Shown piece by piece: positions 1 through 10,080 of a stretch of DNA of 64,000 bases. The DNA comes from Chloroflexi bacterium HGW-Chloroflexi-3 (GTDB lineage: Bacteria; Chloroflexota; Anaerolineae; Anaerolineales; Anaerolineaceae), in the NCBI GenBank assembly GCA_002842045.1, contig PHBX01000009.1, positions 1 through 64,000 on the forward strand. Reading direction: 5' to 3'. The notes under the pieces were generated by a model. The model searched no databases, was not told where the DNA came from, and saw only the letters and a program-made list of their open reading frames with translations. Positions within the stretch are counted from its first letter, which is position 1. Each line of letters begins with the position of its first letter. A program made the position numbers and the translations under genes.

Positions 1-115
1 CCTTAAAAGGTCTGCCCACAATATGCGACAAAAAATCCGATGCTGTCGCAACTAACTTCGTTGGCAACATCGGCTATCAACAGCGATGTTATTGGGGGGA
101 TACCTTCACCCTCAT

Positions 116-378
116 CAGTTTTCAATGATCTATCGATGTTGACTAGATCACCCTTTCACAGTTCGGGAGTATTATTGTATACCCGATTGCTTTCTGTGTC
201 AAGAGAGAGATCCAAGAGAGAGATTTTCAATCTCATGACAATTTTGTGCACATTTGGGACTGGATGTGCTCTGTGCTCTTTAAGGCTATTGCTTTATAAA
301 AGATCATTTTTCCGGGTTTGCCGGGCTGCTTGTTACTGGCAGCGGGCAGTATTATACCGCACCAACAAATGCTGTCAA
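116..378 (-). promoter_or_regulatory. Tandem sigma70-type promoters plus boxA-like motif reading leftward (possible rRNA operon leader)
   Basis: Minus strand TTGACA(378-373)-16-TATAAT(356-351) and TTGACA(202-197)-17-TACAAT(179-174), then GATCATTGAAAACTG (130-116); no supported ORF here. Confidence 0.6.
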
Positions 379-412
379 GGGATTTCGTAAAATTCGATTA
401 TTGGAGTTAAAA

Positions 413-1504
413 CTACTCTCCGCCACGCACAACCAGATGAGCTGAGGAGGATTTAAAGCTCGCGGAAATGTTCATCCCAACCTCTAGACCCATATCCCGA
501 GTTGATGATCTGGTGATTAATCCAACCAGATGGAAACCACAATCAAGGATTACCCGATCTAGCACACCCTGAGGAGTAATTTGTTTAATGGTCCCTTGCA
601 GAAAATTTCGTGCGCTTGACTGTCCTATAGTGGACTCGCGCCATAACGTCAAATGCTCGGGCCTTAAGCAAATAAATACTTTTTGACCCGGATGCACATC
701 TCCAACAACCTCCAGAGTATAGCCATCCACCTGAACACTGGCCAATCCATCCTGCACAGCTACAACTTTTCCGGGGATGATTGTCTCAGTACCAACGAAG
801 CCGGCTACATCTGCATCCAGCGGCGCATTGAAAACTTCATCAGGATGTCCGAGCTGTCGTAATTCTCCTCCCATAATCACTGCAACACGATCCCCCATCC
901 ATAACGCTTCATCCTGATCATGAGTGACAAAAATCGTGGTAATCGCTTCCTGCTTTTGTAATTGAATAAAATCCTCGATCAGTCGAGCCCGGGTAGGCGC
1001 ATCCAGCGCGCCAAATGGTTCGTCCAGAAACAAAAGTTTTGGTTTTAACACCAATGCTCTGGCCAAACTAACTCGTTGGGCTTCTCCCCCGGATAGCTGT
1101 CTGGCTTTCCTCTTTGCCAGGTGGGATATTCCCAATCTCTCCATCCAAGGTTTTGCTTTCTGATTGGATTCTTTTCGGGATTCACCCCGAAATCGCAGAC
1201 CTACGGCAATGTTGTCTTCTACGGAATCATCTAACAATAATGGGTTTTGTAAAACCATACCGATTTTCCGGCGGTATGTGAAAAAGTCTTTTGGTTGAAC
1301 CAGTTGATCTTCAAAGAAAATCTCTCCCTGATCAAAAGGCAAAAGACCACTGAGTGCCAGGATCATGCTGCTTTTTCCCGCACCATTCGGACCTATGACT
1401 GCCAGTAGCTCCCCCTTCTCAATACCCAACTCATCAATGGACAGAACCAATGACTGATTGCGGAAAATTTTTAAGTTCTTGATATCTAATATTGTTTCAG
1501 ACAT
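413..1504 (-). CDS. tupC: Tungstate/molybdate-type ABC transporter ATP-binding protein
   Basis: Walker A GPNGAGKS, LSGGEAQRVSLARAL, LLFLDEP; C-terminal TOBE-like region; adjacent to TupB/TupA-like genes. Confidence 0.85.
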   Translation of the reverse strand: MSETILDIKNLKIFRNQSLVLSIDELGIEKGELLAVIGPNGAGKSSMILALSGLLPFDQGEIFFEDQLVQPKDFFTYRRKIGMVLQNPLLLDDSVEDNIAVGLRFRGESRKESNQKAKPWMERLGISHLAKRKARQLSGGEAQRVSLARALVLKPKLLFLDEPFGALDAPTRARLIEDFIQLQKQEAITTIFVTHDQDEALWMGDRVAVIMGGELRQLGHPDEVFNAPLDADVAGFVGTETIIPGKVVAVQDGLASVQVDGYTLEVVGDVHPGQKVFICLRPEHLTLWRESTIGQSSARNFLQGTIKQITPQGVLDRVILDCGFHLVGLITRSSTRDMGLEVGMNISASFKSSSAHLVVRGGE

Positions 1505-1507
1505 TTT

Positions 1508-2206
1508 CTATTTACTGGGTAAGTTGCGTTGTTGTACTGAAGTTAATACCATGTTCACCAGAAAAGCCAATACCAACAGAATGATGCTTAAAGCAATTGC
1601 TTTACCGAATTGACCCTTATTTGTTTCCAATACAATGGCTGTTGTCAAAACACGGGTTTCATAACGCAGGTTACCCCCAACCATCATCGACGCACCAACC
1701 TCAGAAATCACACTGCCAAAGCCTGCCATCAAAGCTGCTAGCAGAGGTAAACGTGCTTCTTTCCAAAGTATCCAGACCATTTGTAGTTTTGAAGCACCTA
1801 ATCCGAGCAACTGGTATTGCAGTTTGGGATCAAGTTGTTGCAAAGCAGAAACTGTAAGTCCCGTCACAACAGGCACGGCGATAACAATCTGGGCGATGAC
1901 GATTGCTCCTGTTGTGTACATTAATTGTAGATTTCCTAACGGCCCACTCCGCCAAAGAAAGAGTGACACTACCAATCCCACTACGACCGGGGGAAGAGCC
2001 ATCCCGGTGTTGATTAAAGAGATCCAGAATTCACGTGTAGGAAATTTCTTCAACGCCAGGAAGGTACCCAATGGCATTCCAATAAACAGACTTAATAGTG
2101 TTGCAGATCCGGAAATTCTTAATGAAAGCAGCGTAATTTGTAGAACTTCTGCATCTTTGAATAATAATTGAAATGCCTGTTGAATACCTTCCCAAATCCA
2201 CTGCAT
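1508..2206 (-). CDS. tupB: Tungstate-type ABC transporter permease
   Basis: Multi-TM permease, EARLPLLAALMAGFGSVISEVGASMMVGGN typical of TupB. Confidence 0.85.
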   Translation of the reverse strand: MQWIWEGIQQAFQLLFKDAEVLQITLLSLRISGSATLLSLFIGMPLGTFLALKKFPTREFWISLINTGMALPPVVVGLVVSLFLWRSGPLGNLQLMYTTGAIVIAQIVIAVPVVTGLTVSALQQLDPKLQYQLLGLGASKLQMVWILWKEARLPLLAALMAGFGSVISEVGASMMVGGNLRYETRVLTTAIVLETNKGQFGKAIALSIILLVLAFLVNMVLTSVQQRNLPSK

Positions 2207-2209
2207 AAA

Positions 2210-3073
2210 TTACATACCTAAACTCGATTCATCTTTCCCTGCATCCGGGAAAAATAAAGGCTGACCATATTGTTCTACACCAAATTCTTCAATGAATTTT
2301 TGTGTTTCTTCTGAAACCAGGAACTCGGTAAAGGCCTGTGCTCCCTCAACATTAACTTTTGGCCACTTCTCTGGATTCACAACAATCACATGGTATATAT
2401 TTAACAAAACCGCATCACCTTCCAATAATATCTCAAGCTCCAACGTATCTTTGGTTGCCAGATAGGTAGCTCTGTCTGTTAAAGTATATCCGAATTTTTC
2501 AGATGCAATCCTTAAAGTGTCACCCATTCCCTGTCCTGATTGCACATACCAATCTCCAGCAGGTTCTTTACCAGCCTTGCCCCATAAACTCAATTCCATT
2601 TTATGTGTGCCAGAGTCATCCCCACGCGAAATAAAAGGTGATCCTTGACTGGCAATTTCGGAAAATGCATCGGTTGTAAGGCCTGTGCCTTTTATTCCTG
2701 CCGGGTCATCCGCTGGTCCAACAATCACAAAATCATTATGCATAACCAGATAACGTTCACTACCGAAACCTTTTTCCATCAGCGCTTCTTCAGCTGCCGG
2801 GGCGTGCACTAATAATACATCCGCATTTCCTTCTTCCCCCATTGCCAAGGCTGCGCCAGTTCCAACTGCCACCATTTTCACATTATATCCAGTTTGTTCC
2901 TGAAATATTGGCAATAATTCATCTAACAAACCTGAATCACGTGTACTGGTGGTTGTTGCCAGAATAATCTCAGGATTGTCAGGTGTCAAACCAACTGGTT
3001 TTACCTTTGGAGTACATCCAAAAAGTGTTGAAAATATGAAAAATATCGTGAGTATCCAGGTTATTCGTTTCAT
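2210..3073 (-). CDS. tupA: Tungstate-type ABC transporter substrate-binding lipoprotein
   Basis: ATTTSTRDSGLLDELLPIFQEQTGYNVKMVAVGTGAAL; lipobox LFGC; start moved from 3178 to the ATG at 3073 with an AGGAG SD. Confidence 0.85.
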   Translation of the reverse strand: MKRITWILTIFFIFSTLFGCTPKVKPVGLTPDNPEIILATTTSTRDSGLLDELLPIFQEQTGYNVKMVAVGTGAALAMGEEGNADVLLVHAPAAEEALMEKGFGSERYLVMHNDFVIVGPADDPAGIKGTGLTTDAFSEIASQGSPFISRGDDSGTHKMELSLWGKAGKEPAGDWYVQSGQGMGDTLRIASEKFGYTLTDRATYLATKDTLELEILLEGDAVLLNIYHVIVVNPEKWPKVNVEGAQAFTEFLVSEETQKFIEEFGVEQYGQPLFFPDAGKDESSLGM

Positions 3074-3098
3074 CTGTGCTCCTCTTAAATATATTTGT

Positions 3099-3132
3099 AT
3101 AAGTACAATTATACTTATATTCAATATAAGTA
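3099..3132. promoter_or_regulatory. Alternating ATAAGTA/TACTTAT/ATAAGTA motif upstream of tupA
   Basis: ATAAGTA 3099-3105, TACTTAT 3112-3118, ATAAGTA 3126-3132; TACTTATATT-C-AATATAAGTA is a perfect inverted repeat. Confidence 0.5.
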
Positions 3133-3307
3133 AAGTTGTTTTGAGCATTGTATTATTAAGAAATATATTATCAGACAAAAACCCGTTTGAGAGTGTTCCT
3201 TTTTCATTTTTTTGTCATAAAGGGTCTTTTTCTCAAACCTAGACACAAAGAGCGGACTATAGATTGCTGAAAATTCATACATAAAAATTCAACATAAAAA
3301 TTCATGC

Positions 3308-3366
3308 TTGACATGGGTTTGATTTAATCGTATATTTAATGCGAACGTTCGCACGAACGTTCGCAT
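3308..3366 (+). promoter_or_regulatory. lacI-family gene promoter with tandem palindromic operators
   Basis: TTGACA(3308)-17-TATATT(3331), then GCGAACGTTCGC ACGAACGTTCGCA overlapping the predicted start site. Confidence 0.75.
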
Positions 3367-3381
3367 AGAAACGAGAGATCC

Positions 3382-4398
3382 ATGTCCGAACGAGTAACTC
3401 TTAAGCAAGTTGCAGCTAAAGCTGGTATTAGTTACCAAACAGTTTCTAAAGTTCTTAATGGCTCAAACCAGGTGGCGAGAGAAACAGCTGAACGAATCCT
3501 TTCAGCAGCCAGAGAATTGGGTTACCGTCCCAATACGATGGCGCGCAATTTGCGTTCACAGCGTAGCTGGATGATCGGTTATTCATGGATACCCACCCCA
3601 CCCAACCAGGTCAATCATATTTTAGACTTATTTTTGACAAGTATGGTGCAGGAAGCTGAGGCAGCAGGGTATCACTTACTGCCATTTCCCTATCAAGAGG
3701 GCGAAGAGCAGGTAGAAACTTATCGAGAAATGATAGACAGTGGTCGGGTGGATGGCTTTGTGCTTTCTTCAGTAGAATATGACGACCCTCGTATCCAGTT
3801 TCTACTTTCAAGGCAGTTTCCCTTTGTAGCTTTTGGACGTTCTAATCCTGAAATTGATTTTCCATATGTAGATATAGACGGTGGCGCAGGCATGCGTATG
3901 ACTGTTGACTATTTAATCAAAAAGGGTCATCGACGGATTGCTGTTTTAGCCTGGCCAGAAAATTCACGTGTAGGTAATGACCGCATGGGTGGTTTTTTTG
4001 AAGCTCTTAATAATGCAGCATTATCCATTCCTACGGAATGGGTGATGCGAGGGGAAGGTACATATGAGTTTGGTTTAAAGAGTGGTTTACATTTGCTGTC
4101 TACATCACCAGATCAGCGCCCAACAGCAATCGTGACATTGAATGATACACAGGCAATTGGCGCAATGGTTGCTGCCCATGAATTGAACCTTACGGTTGGC
4201 AGTGATGTAGATGTAATTGGTTTTGATGATGCACCCATGTCCCAGTATTTGTATCCACCGCTTAGTTCCATCCGTCAGCCAATTCGTGAGGCAGGTCGTT
4301 TGTGTGTTGAACAATTGATTAAATTAATGGAAGGAGAATCATTGATAGAGCGACAAATATTGTTGAACCCTAAGTTGATCATAAGGGCCTCGGCATAA
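3382..4398 (+). CDS. LacI-family transcriptional regulator
   Basis: N-terminal HTH VTLKQVAAKAGISYQTVSKVLNG, periplasmic-binding-like effector domain. Confidence 0.95.
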   Translation: MSERVTLKQVAAKAGISYQTVSKVLNGSNQVARETAERILSAARELGYRPNTMARNLRSQRSWMIGYSWIPTPPNQVNHILDLFLTSMVQEAEAAGYHLLPFPYQEGEEQVETYREMIDSGRVDGFVLSSVEYDDPRIQFLLSRQFPFVAFGRSNPEIDFPYVDIDGGAGMRMTVDYLIKKGHRRIAVLAWPENSRVGNDRMGGFFEALNNAALSIPTEWVMRGEGTYEFGLKSGLHLLSTSPDQRPTAIVTLNDTQAIGAMVAAHELNLTVGSDVDVIGFDDAPMSQYLYPPLSSIRQPIREAGRLCVEQLIKLMEGESLIERQILLNPKLIIRASA

Positions 4399-4589
4399 AA
4401 AAGCCCCGGTCCAACCTGTCGGGAAAATGCATGTCACTTCGCAGGCGCATTGCAATTTCCCTTGAACCTTAGACACCAAAAGGAGGTGATAGATTCATAC
4501 TAGCTAACCGGAGCTATTTCTTTTTTACCATGAAAAACTTTTTTTGACTATCGTTTGTACAAAAATTTGTTCTTTATAAGGAGAATATA

Positions 4590-5921
4590 ATGAAAAAAAT
4601 TGAGAAAGTACTGTCCATGTTGATAATCGTCGCTTTTGTTTTGGCGGCTTGCAGTACTCCTACACCTGAAAAGATCGTTGAAAGAGTGGTGGAAGAGAAG
4701 ACCAAGGTTGTTAAAGAAACCCAGATCGTTGAAGTACCTGGTAAGGCTATTGAACCGACCATTGTCCGACTGTCTGGCTGGGCTTCCAGTCCTTCAGAAA
4801 CTGCCTTGCTCGAATCATTACTCTATAAATTCTCGGTCGAAAACCCCAATATTTTGGTTAAGTACGAACCGATTACTGGCGATTACAAACAAGTTTTGTT
4901 GACCTCCATCGTGTCTGCCACAGAACCTGATATTTATTATGTGGATATCTTCTGGTGGCTGGAACTTGCCACCAATGATGTACTTTTTCCTTTGGATGAT
5001 TTAATGGCTTCCACTGGCACCAAACATGATGAATTCATCCCATCGCTCATTGAAGCCTTCACCTATGATGGCAAAACCTATGGTATTGCTAAGGACTTCA
5101 ATACCCTGGGTATGTTCTACAATAAAGATCTGTTCGACAAAGCTAGCCTTGAATATCCCACAGATGATTGGACTTGGGATGATCTGAAAGCTGCTGCTGC
5201 CACATTGACCAACACCAGCGATGCTAATAAACCTGTCTATGGCTTCTGCACACCACCAGACCCAGGTCGCTTCCCTGCATTCGTTTTCCAGAATGGTGGC
5301 ATGGTCATGACAGAGGATTATAGCGATACAACCCTCGATAGTGAAGCTGCTGTCGGAGCTGCCGAATTCTACACTTCGTTTCGAGCAGAAGGAAGCGGTG
5401 TGCTACCCTCTGATTTAGGCGAAGGTTGGCAAGGCACACTATTTGGTAAGGAACAATGCGCTATGGTATATGAAGGTGGTTGGTTAATTCCCTACCTGCG
5501 TGAACAATTCCCTGGTACCCAATATGGTGTCGTAATGCCGCCAGCCGGACCTGCCGGCGAAGGCAATCTCATCTTCACCGTTGCATGGGGTATTTCAGCC
5601 AATACCAAAAATGCAGAAGCAGCCTGGAAAGTAGTCAATTTCCTAACCAATGAAGCCAGCCAAAGGACTGTACTTGAAAGCGGTTTTGCGCTGCCCACAC
5701 GCAAATCCCTGCAAAACAGCGATTACCTCACAAACAATCCCAACTCCGCTGCTATTTTCAATGGTTCATTCAATGGTGCCAAGCCTTTCTTCTGGGGTGC
5801 AGTCGGATCCGATGTCAATGATCAGATGGGAAAAGCCCTCGAACGTGTCTTCAAAGAGAAACAAGCTGTGGCTGACGCTATGAAACAGGCTGCTGAAGCC
5901 ATACGTAAAGCCATGCAGTAA
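4590..5921 (+). CDS. Sugar ABC transporter substrate-binding lipoprotein
   Basis: Signal peptide with lipobox LAAC, MalE-like fold sequence, next to two MalFG-like permeases. Confidence 0.9.
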   Translation: MKKIEKVLSMLIIVAFVLAACSTPTPEKIVERVVEEKTKVVKETQIVEVPGKAIEPTIVRLSGWASSPSETALLESLLYKFSVENPNILVKYEPITGDYKQVLLTSIVSATEPDIYYVDIFWWLELATNDVLFPLDDLMASTGTKHDEFIPSLIEAFTYDGKTYGIAKDFNTLGMFYNKDLFDKASLEYPTDDWTWDDLKAAAATLTNTSDANKPVYGFCTPPDPGRFPAFVFQNGGMVMTEDYSDTTLDSEAAVGAAEFYTSFRAEGSGVLPSDLGEGWQGTLFGKEQCAMVYEGGWLIPYLREQFPGTQYGVVMPPAGPAGEGNLIFTVAWGISANTKNAEAAWKVVNFLTNEASQRTVLESGFALPTRKSLQNSDYLTNNPNSAAIFNGSFNGAKPFFWGAVGSDVNDQMGKALERVFKEKQAVADAMKQAAEAIRKAMQ

Positions 5922-6024
5922 TTAGGTTAGGATGGGTAGATAATCTACCCAGTCATCCCAGTTGGACGGGCTGTCAGCCTCGGTTTTACAGCCTGTCCCT
6001 CTCTTATCAAAAGCGAAGTTTCTG

Positions 6025-6915
6025 ATGAGTATTATTCTCAACCGTAAAAAAATCTCTGAAGCCGTTACTGGTTACCTTTTCATTTCGCCCTGGCTGATTA
6101 TCTTCACAATTTTCAGTGTTGTTTCACTGGTGTATGCCTTTTATCTCTCATTCACCAGCTATAATCTGCTAAAACCACCTCAATTGTGGGGCCTGGAGGG
6201 TTATCAGCGTGTCTTCGACGATGACCTCTTTCTGGTCAAAGCCCTTCCCAACACCTTTAAATATGTAATTATCGTAGTTCCTATACAAACACTCCTTAGT
6301 TTAATTCTGGCATTTGCCATGGATCAAAAATTACGCCTTCAACGCTTTTTTCGCACACTTTTCTACTTACCATCAGTAACTTCCTCTGTTGTTATTTCTC
6401 TTATCTTTATTTGGATTTTTGCCCCGCAGGGAATCTTTAATCAAATCACTGGGTTGACAATAAACTGGCTCGATAACCCCCGCACCGCTTTTTACGTTAT
6501 TATGGGCATGAATATTTTTACCACCAGTGGCACATTGATGCTGATTTTTTTGGCTGGTTTACAAGATGTTTCAACATCCATATACGAAGCTGCCCAAATC
6601 GATGGAGCAAATCCCATCCAGACCTTTGTCTATATCACAATTCCCATGCTAAGACCAGTGATTTTCTTTGTGGTTACTGTGGGTATCATTGGTTGTTTCC
6701 AAGTCTTCGATCAAATTTATGTTATGACCGCTGGCGGTCCGTTAGACAGCACCACCACAGTTACATATCTTATCTATAAATGGGCTTTCCGTGATACTAC
6801 CATAAAAATGGGACAGGCTTCCGCCCTGGCGGTCATCCTGACTTTCATCATTCTATCCATTACCCTCATACAGCGCAGCATTATCGAAGGTAGCGGTTCA
6901 TCAGCAGAAAGTTAA
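6025..6915 (+). CDS. Sugar ABC transporter permease (MalF/UgpA type)
   Basis: EAAQIDGANPIQTFVYITIPMLRP EAA motif; start placed at the internal ATG 6025. Confidence 0.9.
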   Translation: MSIILNRKKISEAVTGYLFISPWLIIFTIFSVVSLVYAFYLSFTSYNLLKPPQLWGLEGYQRVFDDDLFLVKALPNTFKYVIIVVPIQTLLSLILAFAMDQKLRLQRFFRTLFYLPSVTSSVVISLIFIWIFAPQGIFNQITGLTINWLDNPRTAFYVIMGMNIFTTSGTLMLIFLAGLQDVSTSIYEAAQIDGANPIQTFVYITIPMLRPVIFFVVTVGIIGCFQVFDQIYVMTAGGPLDSTTTVTYLIYKWAFRDTTIKMGQASALAVILTFIILSITLIQRSIIEGSGSSAES

Positions 6916-6928
6916 AAGGTGGCAAATT

Positions 6929-7849
6929 ATGTCTATTTCAACTGCACAATCACGAGACGCCGAATGGACTGCTAGAGCCGGAAAAATTCGTAGAATCCTT
7001 TTTTATGCCATTCTGATTTTTTGGGGTTTGCTCTCAATCGCGCCATTGTATTTTACTTTGGTTTTCTCACTCAAACCAGTAGCCGATACCTACACTCCAC
7101 CTATCTGGTGGCCTACGCCATTTACCCTGAACAATTACGAGACAATTCTCAAAACATTTCACCTTTTCCCCCGTTGGATTTGGAACAGTGTGACAATATC
7201 TGTTAGTGTTTCGATATTACGAGTCTTATTCTGTGCCATGGCTGGTTACGCTTTCGCAAGAATTAATTTTCCTTTCAAAAATTTTATCTTCAACTTGTTG
7301 TTGGTCTCGATGATGATGCCTGGTGTTGTGACTCTTATCCCCTCCTTTCTCATCATTGGACCAGGATTAATACGTGGCGGAATTCCTCTGGGGAACCTGA
7401 CTATTCCTACTGGGTTCAATCTGATTGACACACCCGCTGGTGTGATTTTGCCTGGTGTCGCTGATGCTTTTGGCGTCTTTATGATGACACAATTCTATAA
7501 ATCCTTCCCGCGCGAATTAGAGGAAGCTGCCATGATGGACGGTTCTGGCCGCTGGGGTACCTTCTTGCGCATCGTTTTACCCATCAGTCAGACTCAATTA
7601 CTTACCCTTGGTCTGCTTACCTTCCAGGGTGCATGGAATAACTTCATGTGGCCGTTACTCGTTCTACGCACACCAGAATTCTTCACCCTGCCTATCGGTT
7701 TACAATGGTTTCGTGGTGAATATTACACCCTATACTCTGTAGTGCTGGCAGGTTCACTCTTCAACACATTGCCAATGCTTATCATTTTCTTCGTTTTCCA
7801 GCGCTACTTTATCCGTAGCATTGCCTCAACTGGCTCGAAAGAAGGGTAA
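6929..7849 (+). CDS. Sugar ABC transporter permease (MalG/UgpE type)
   Basis: EEAAMMDGSGRWGTFLRIVLPISQ EAA motif. Confidence 0.9.
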   Translation: MSISTAQSRDAEWTARAGKIRRILFYAILIFWGLLSIAPLYFTLVFSLKPVADTYTPPIWWPTPFTLNNYETILKTFHLFPRWIWNSVTISVSVSILRVLFCAMAGYAFARINFPFKNFIFNLLLVSMMMPGVVTLIPSFLIIGPGLIRGGIPLGNLTIPTGFNLIDTPAGVILPGVADAFGVFMMTQFYKSFPRELEEAAMMDGSGRWGTFLRIVLPISQTQLLTLGLLTFQGAWNNFMWPLLVLRTPEFFTLPIGLQWFRGEYYTLYSVVLAGSLFNTLPMLIIFFVFQRYFIRSIASTGSKEG

Positions 7850-7924
7850 ATACCACTCAATATTGTTTTCCCTTTCTCTTAGATAGGGAGATTAAAAAAA
7901 CATTCATCAAGAAAGTTATCAACT

Positions 7925-10078
7925 ATGTGGATAATCACTGAAAAAACTTTTGATCCTATTTCACAGCATCATAAAGAAACCATTTTTACGATTGGAAATG
8001 GTTATCTCTCCACTCGTGGCACACTTGAAGAAGGATATCCCGGCGAGCACCGTGCCACTTTTGTTCACGGTGTTTTCGACGATGTGCCAGTTGTCTTCAC
8101 CGAACTTGCCAATGCCCCCGACTGGCTTTTGCTAACCGTATTGATTAATGGTGAGCGATTCTCCCTCAAAAGCGGGAAAGTTCTCGATTATCAGCGTGAA
8201 CTCAATCTGCGTACCGGTTTACTTACCCGTCACGTATGTTGGCAATCCCCCTCTGGGCATATTTCCACATTGAAATTTGAGCGTTTTGCATCCTTGCACA
8301 ATCAGCACTTACTTGCTCTGCGTTGCCAGGTTACGCCTGAATTCAACGGCGAAGTTGAAATCCGTACTGCGTTAAATGGTAATACAGATAACGAAGGTTT
8401 CACCCATTGGGATTGGGTTGAACAGAATAGAGAAAATCAGGATACCCTTTACCTAATAAATCGCACCCGTAAAACTGGTATCAAGCTGGCACTCGCCATC
8501 CGCCTGCTTGGAATAGATTCCCTTCAGCCTGATTACTGGGACGTAGAGAACGTTCCCACTTTTCGACAGGTTTTCCAAGCCGGTTGCGGTGAGACTGTGA
8601 CAATCACTAAATTTGTTGGTATCGCAACTTCACGCGATGCTGAAGTCCCACAAGCATTAGCTATAGAAGCCATCACCAAATCACAAAATTGGGATATAGC
8701 TTTAAAAGAGAATGAACAGGCTTGGGAGCAGGAGTGGGAGCGCTGTGAAGTAAGTATCGAAGGTGATGATGAAGCGCAAATTGCCATCCGCTTCAATCTG
8801 TTCCAATTGTTAATTGCTGCACCTCGTCATGATTATCGAGTCAACATTGGGGCGAAAACACTCTCTGGATTTGGTTATCGTGGTCATGCTTTTTGGGATA
8901 CAGAAATTTTCATGTTGCCTGTTTTTACATACACAGCGCCACACATCGCCCGTAACCTGCTTGATTATCGCTATCTTACATTACCCGCCGCACGTCAAAA
9001 AGCACACCAGGCTGGATACGAGGGGGCCTTTTATGCTTGGGAAAGTGCTGCCACCGGCGAAGAGGTTACGCCAACCTGGGTTCCTGATTTTCATGACAGA
9101 AAAAAACTTACCCGTGTCTGGACTGGTGATCTGGCAATTCATATTTCTGCTGATATAGCATATGGAATATGGCAATACTGGCTTGCCACAGGTGATGATA
9201 ATTGGTTGGCAGAACGAGGAATCGAGATTATGCTTGAAACTGCCAAATTCTACGTTTCTCGGGCTGAATGGCAAGCTGACAAAGACATTTATACATATTG
9301 TGATGTGATTGGCCCCGACGAATATCATGATCATGTAAATAATAATACCTACACCAATCGCCTGGCTCAATGGAATATCCTGACAGCCCTACAAATACTC
9401 GATTGGTTGCGTGAAAAATACCCACAAAAGACAACAAAACTCACACAACAACTGAATCTTACTCCTGAACTTCTGGCGAACTGGCGCAAAGTGGCTGAAA
9501 AAATACTCCTCAATAAACATCCGAATGGATTATTTGAGCAATTTGATGGATTTTTCGCACTCAAGGATGTCAACTTGGCTGATTACGAGCCACGTTCCAA
9601 ATCCATGCATGAGATTTTTGGTATCGAAGCTGCCAACCATTATCAAGCCATCAAACAACCAGATGTCCTTATGCTTCAATACCTACTTCGTGAAGAATAC
9701 AACGACCAAGAAATTCGTGTCAACTACGATTACTACACTCCCCGAACTGATCACTCATATGGCTCTTCGCTTGGACCATCAATCCAATCTGTTGTAGCCA
9801 GCATGATGGGCGAGGTTGATGTGGCCTACGAACATTTTATCCTTGCTGCACGGGCGGATTTGAGAGATATACGCGGTAATGCTGGAGATGGTATCCACGC
9901 TGCCTCAGCAGGTGGAACCTGGCAAGCATTAGTTTTTGGTTTTGGTGGTTTAAAGGTTGGCTCTCACGGGTGGAGTACTCATGCTCGCTTACCACAACAT
10001 TGGAAAAGTCTGTCTTTTCGCTTCTTTTATCGTGGCCAATTACAAAAGGTAGTCATAAAACCTGAAGACTTGAGGTAG
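7925..10078 (+). CDS. GH65 family glycoside phosphorylase (maltose/kojibiose/trehalose-phosphorylase-like)
   Basis: GH65 features such as TYCDVIGPDEYHDHVNNNTYTNRLAQWNI and GSSLGPSIQS; adjacent beta-PGM. Confidence 0.9.
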   Translation: MWIITEKTFDPISQHHKETIFTIGNGYLSTRGTLEEGYPGEHRATFVHGVFDDVPVVFTELANAPDWLLLTVLINGERFSLKSGKVLDYQRELNLRTGLLTRHVCWQSPSGHISTLKFERFASLHNQHLLALRCQVTPEFNGEVEIRTALNGNTDNEGFTHWDWVEQNRENQDTLYLINRTRKTGIKLALAIRLLGIDSLQPDYWDVENVPTFRQVFQAGCGETVTITKFVGIATSRDAEVPQALAIEAITKSQNWDIALKENEQAWEQEWERCEVSIEGDDEAQIAIRFNLFQLLIAAPRHDYRVNIGAKTLSGFGYRGHAFWDTEIFMLPVFTYTAPHIARNLLDYRYLTLPAARQKAHQAGYEGAFYAWESAATGEEVTPTWVPDFHDRKKLTRVWTGDLAIHISADIAYGIWQYWLATGDDNWLAERGIEIMLETAKFYVSRAEWQADKDIYTYCDVIGPDEYHDHVNNNTYTNRLAQWNILTALQILDWLREKYPQKTTKLTQQLNLTPELLANWRKVAEKILLNKHPNGLFEQFDGFFALKDVNLADYEPRSKSMHEIFGIEAANHYQAIKQPDVLMLQYLLREEYNDQEIRVNYDYYTPRTDHSYGSSLGPSIQSVVASMMGEVDVAYEHFILAARADLRDIRGNAGDGIHAASAGGTWQALVFGFGGLKVGSHGWSTHARLPQHWKSLSFRFFYRGQLQKVVIKPEDLR

Positions 10079-10080
10079 GA

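Noticed and set aside
40-390. 116-aa plus-strand ORF at the left edge
   Set aside because: Cys/Arg-rich, no family resemblance, antisense to strong promoter sequences
1824-2171. Plus-strand ORF opposite tupB
   Set aside because: Antisense shadow ORF of a confident CDS
8981-9370. Minus-strand ORF opposite the GH65 gene
   Set aside because: Antisense shadow ORF with no plausible domain
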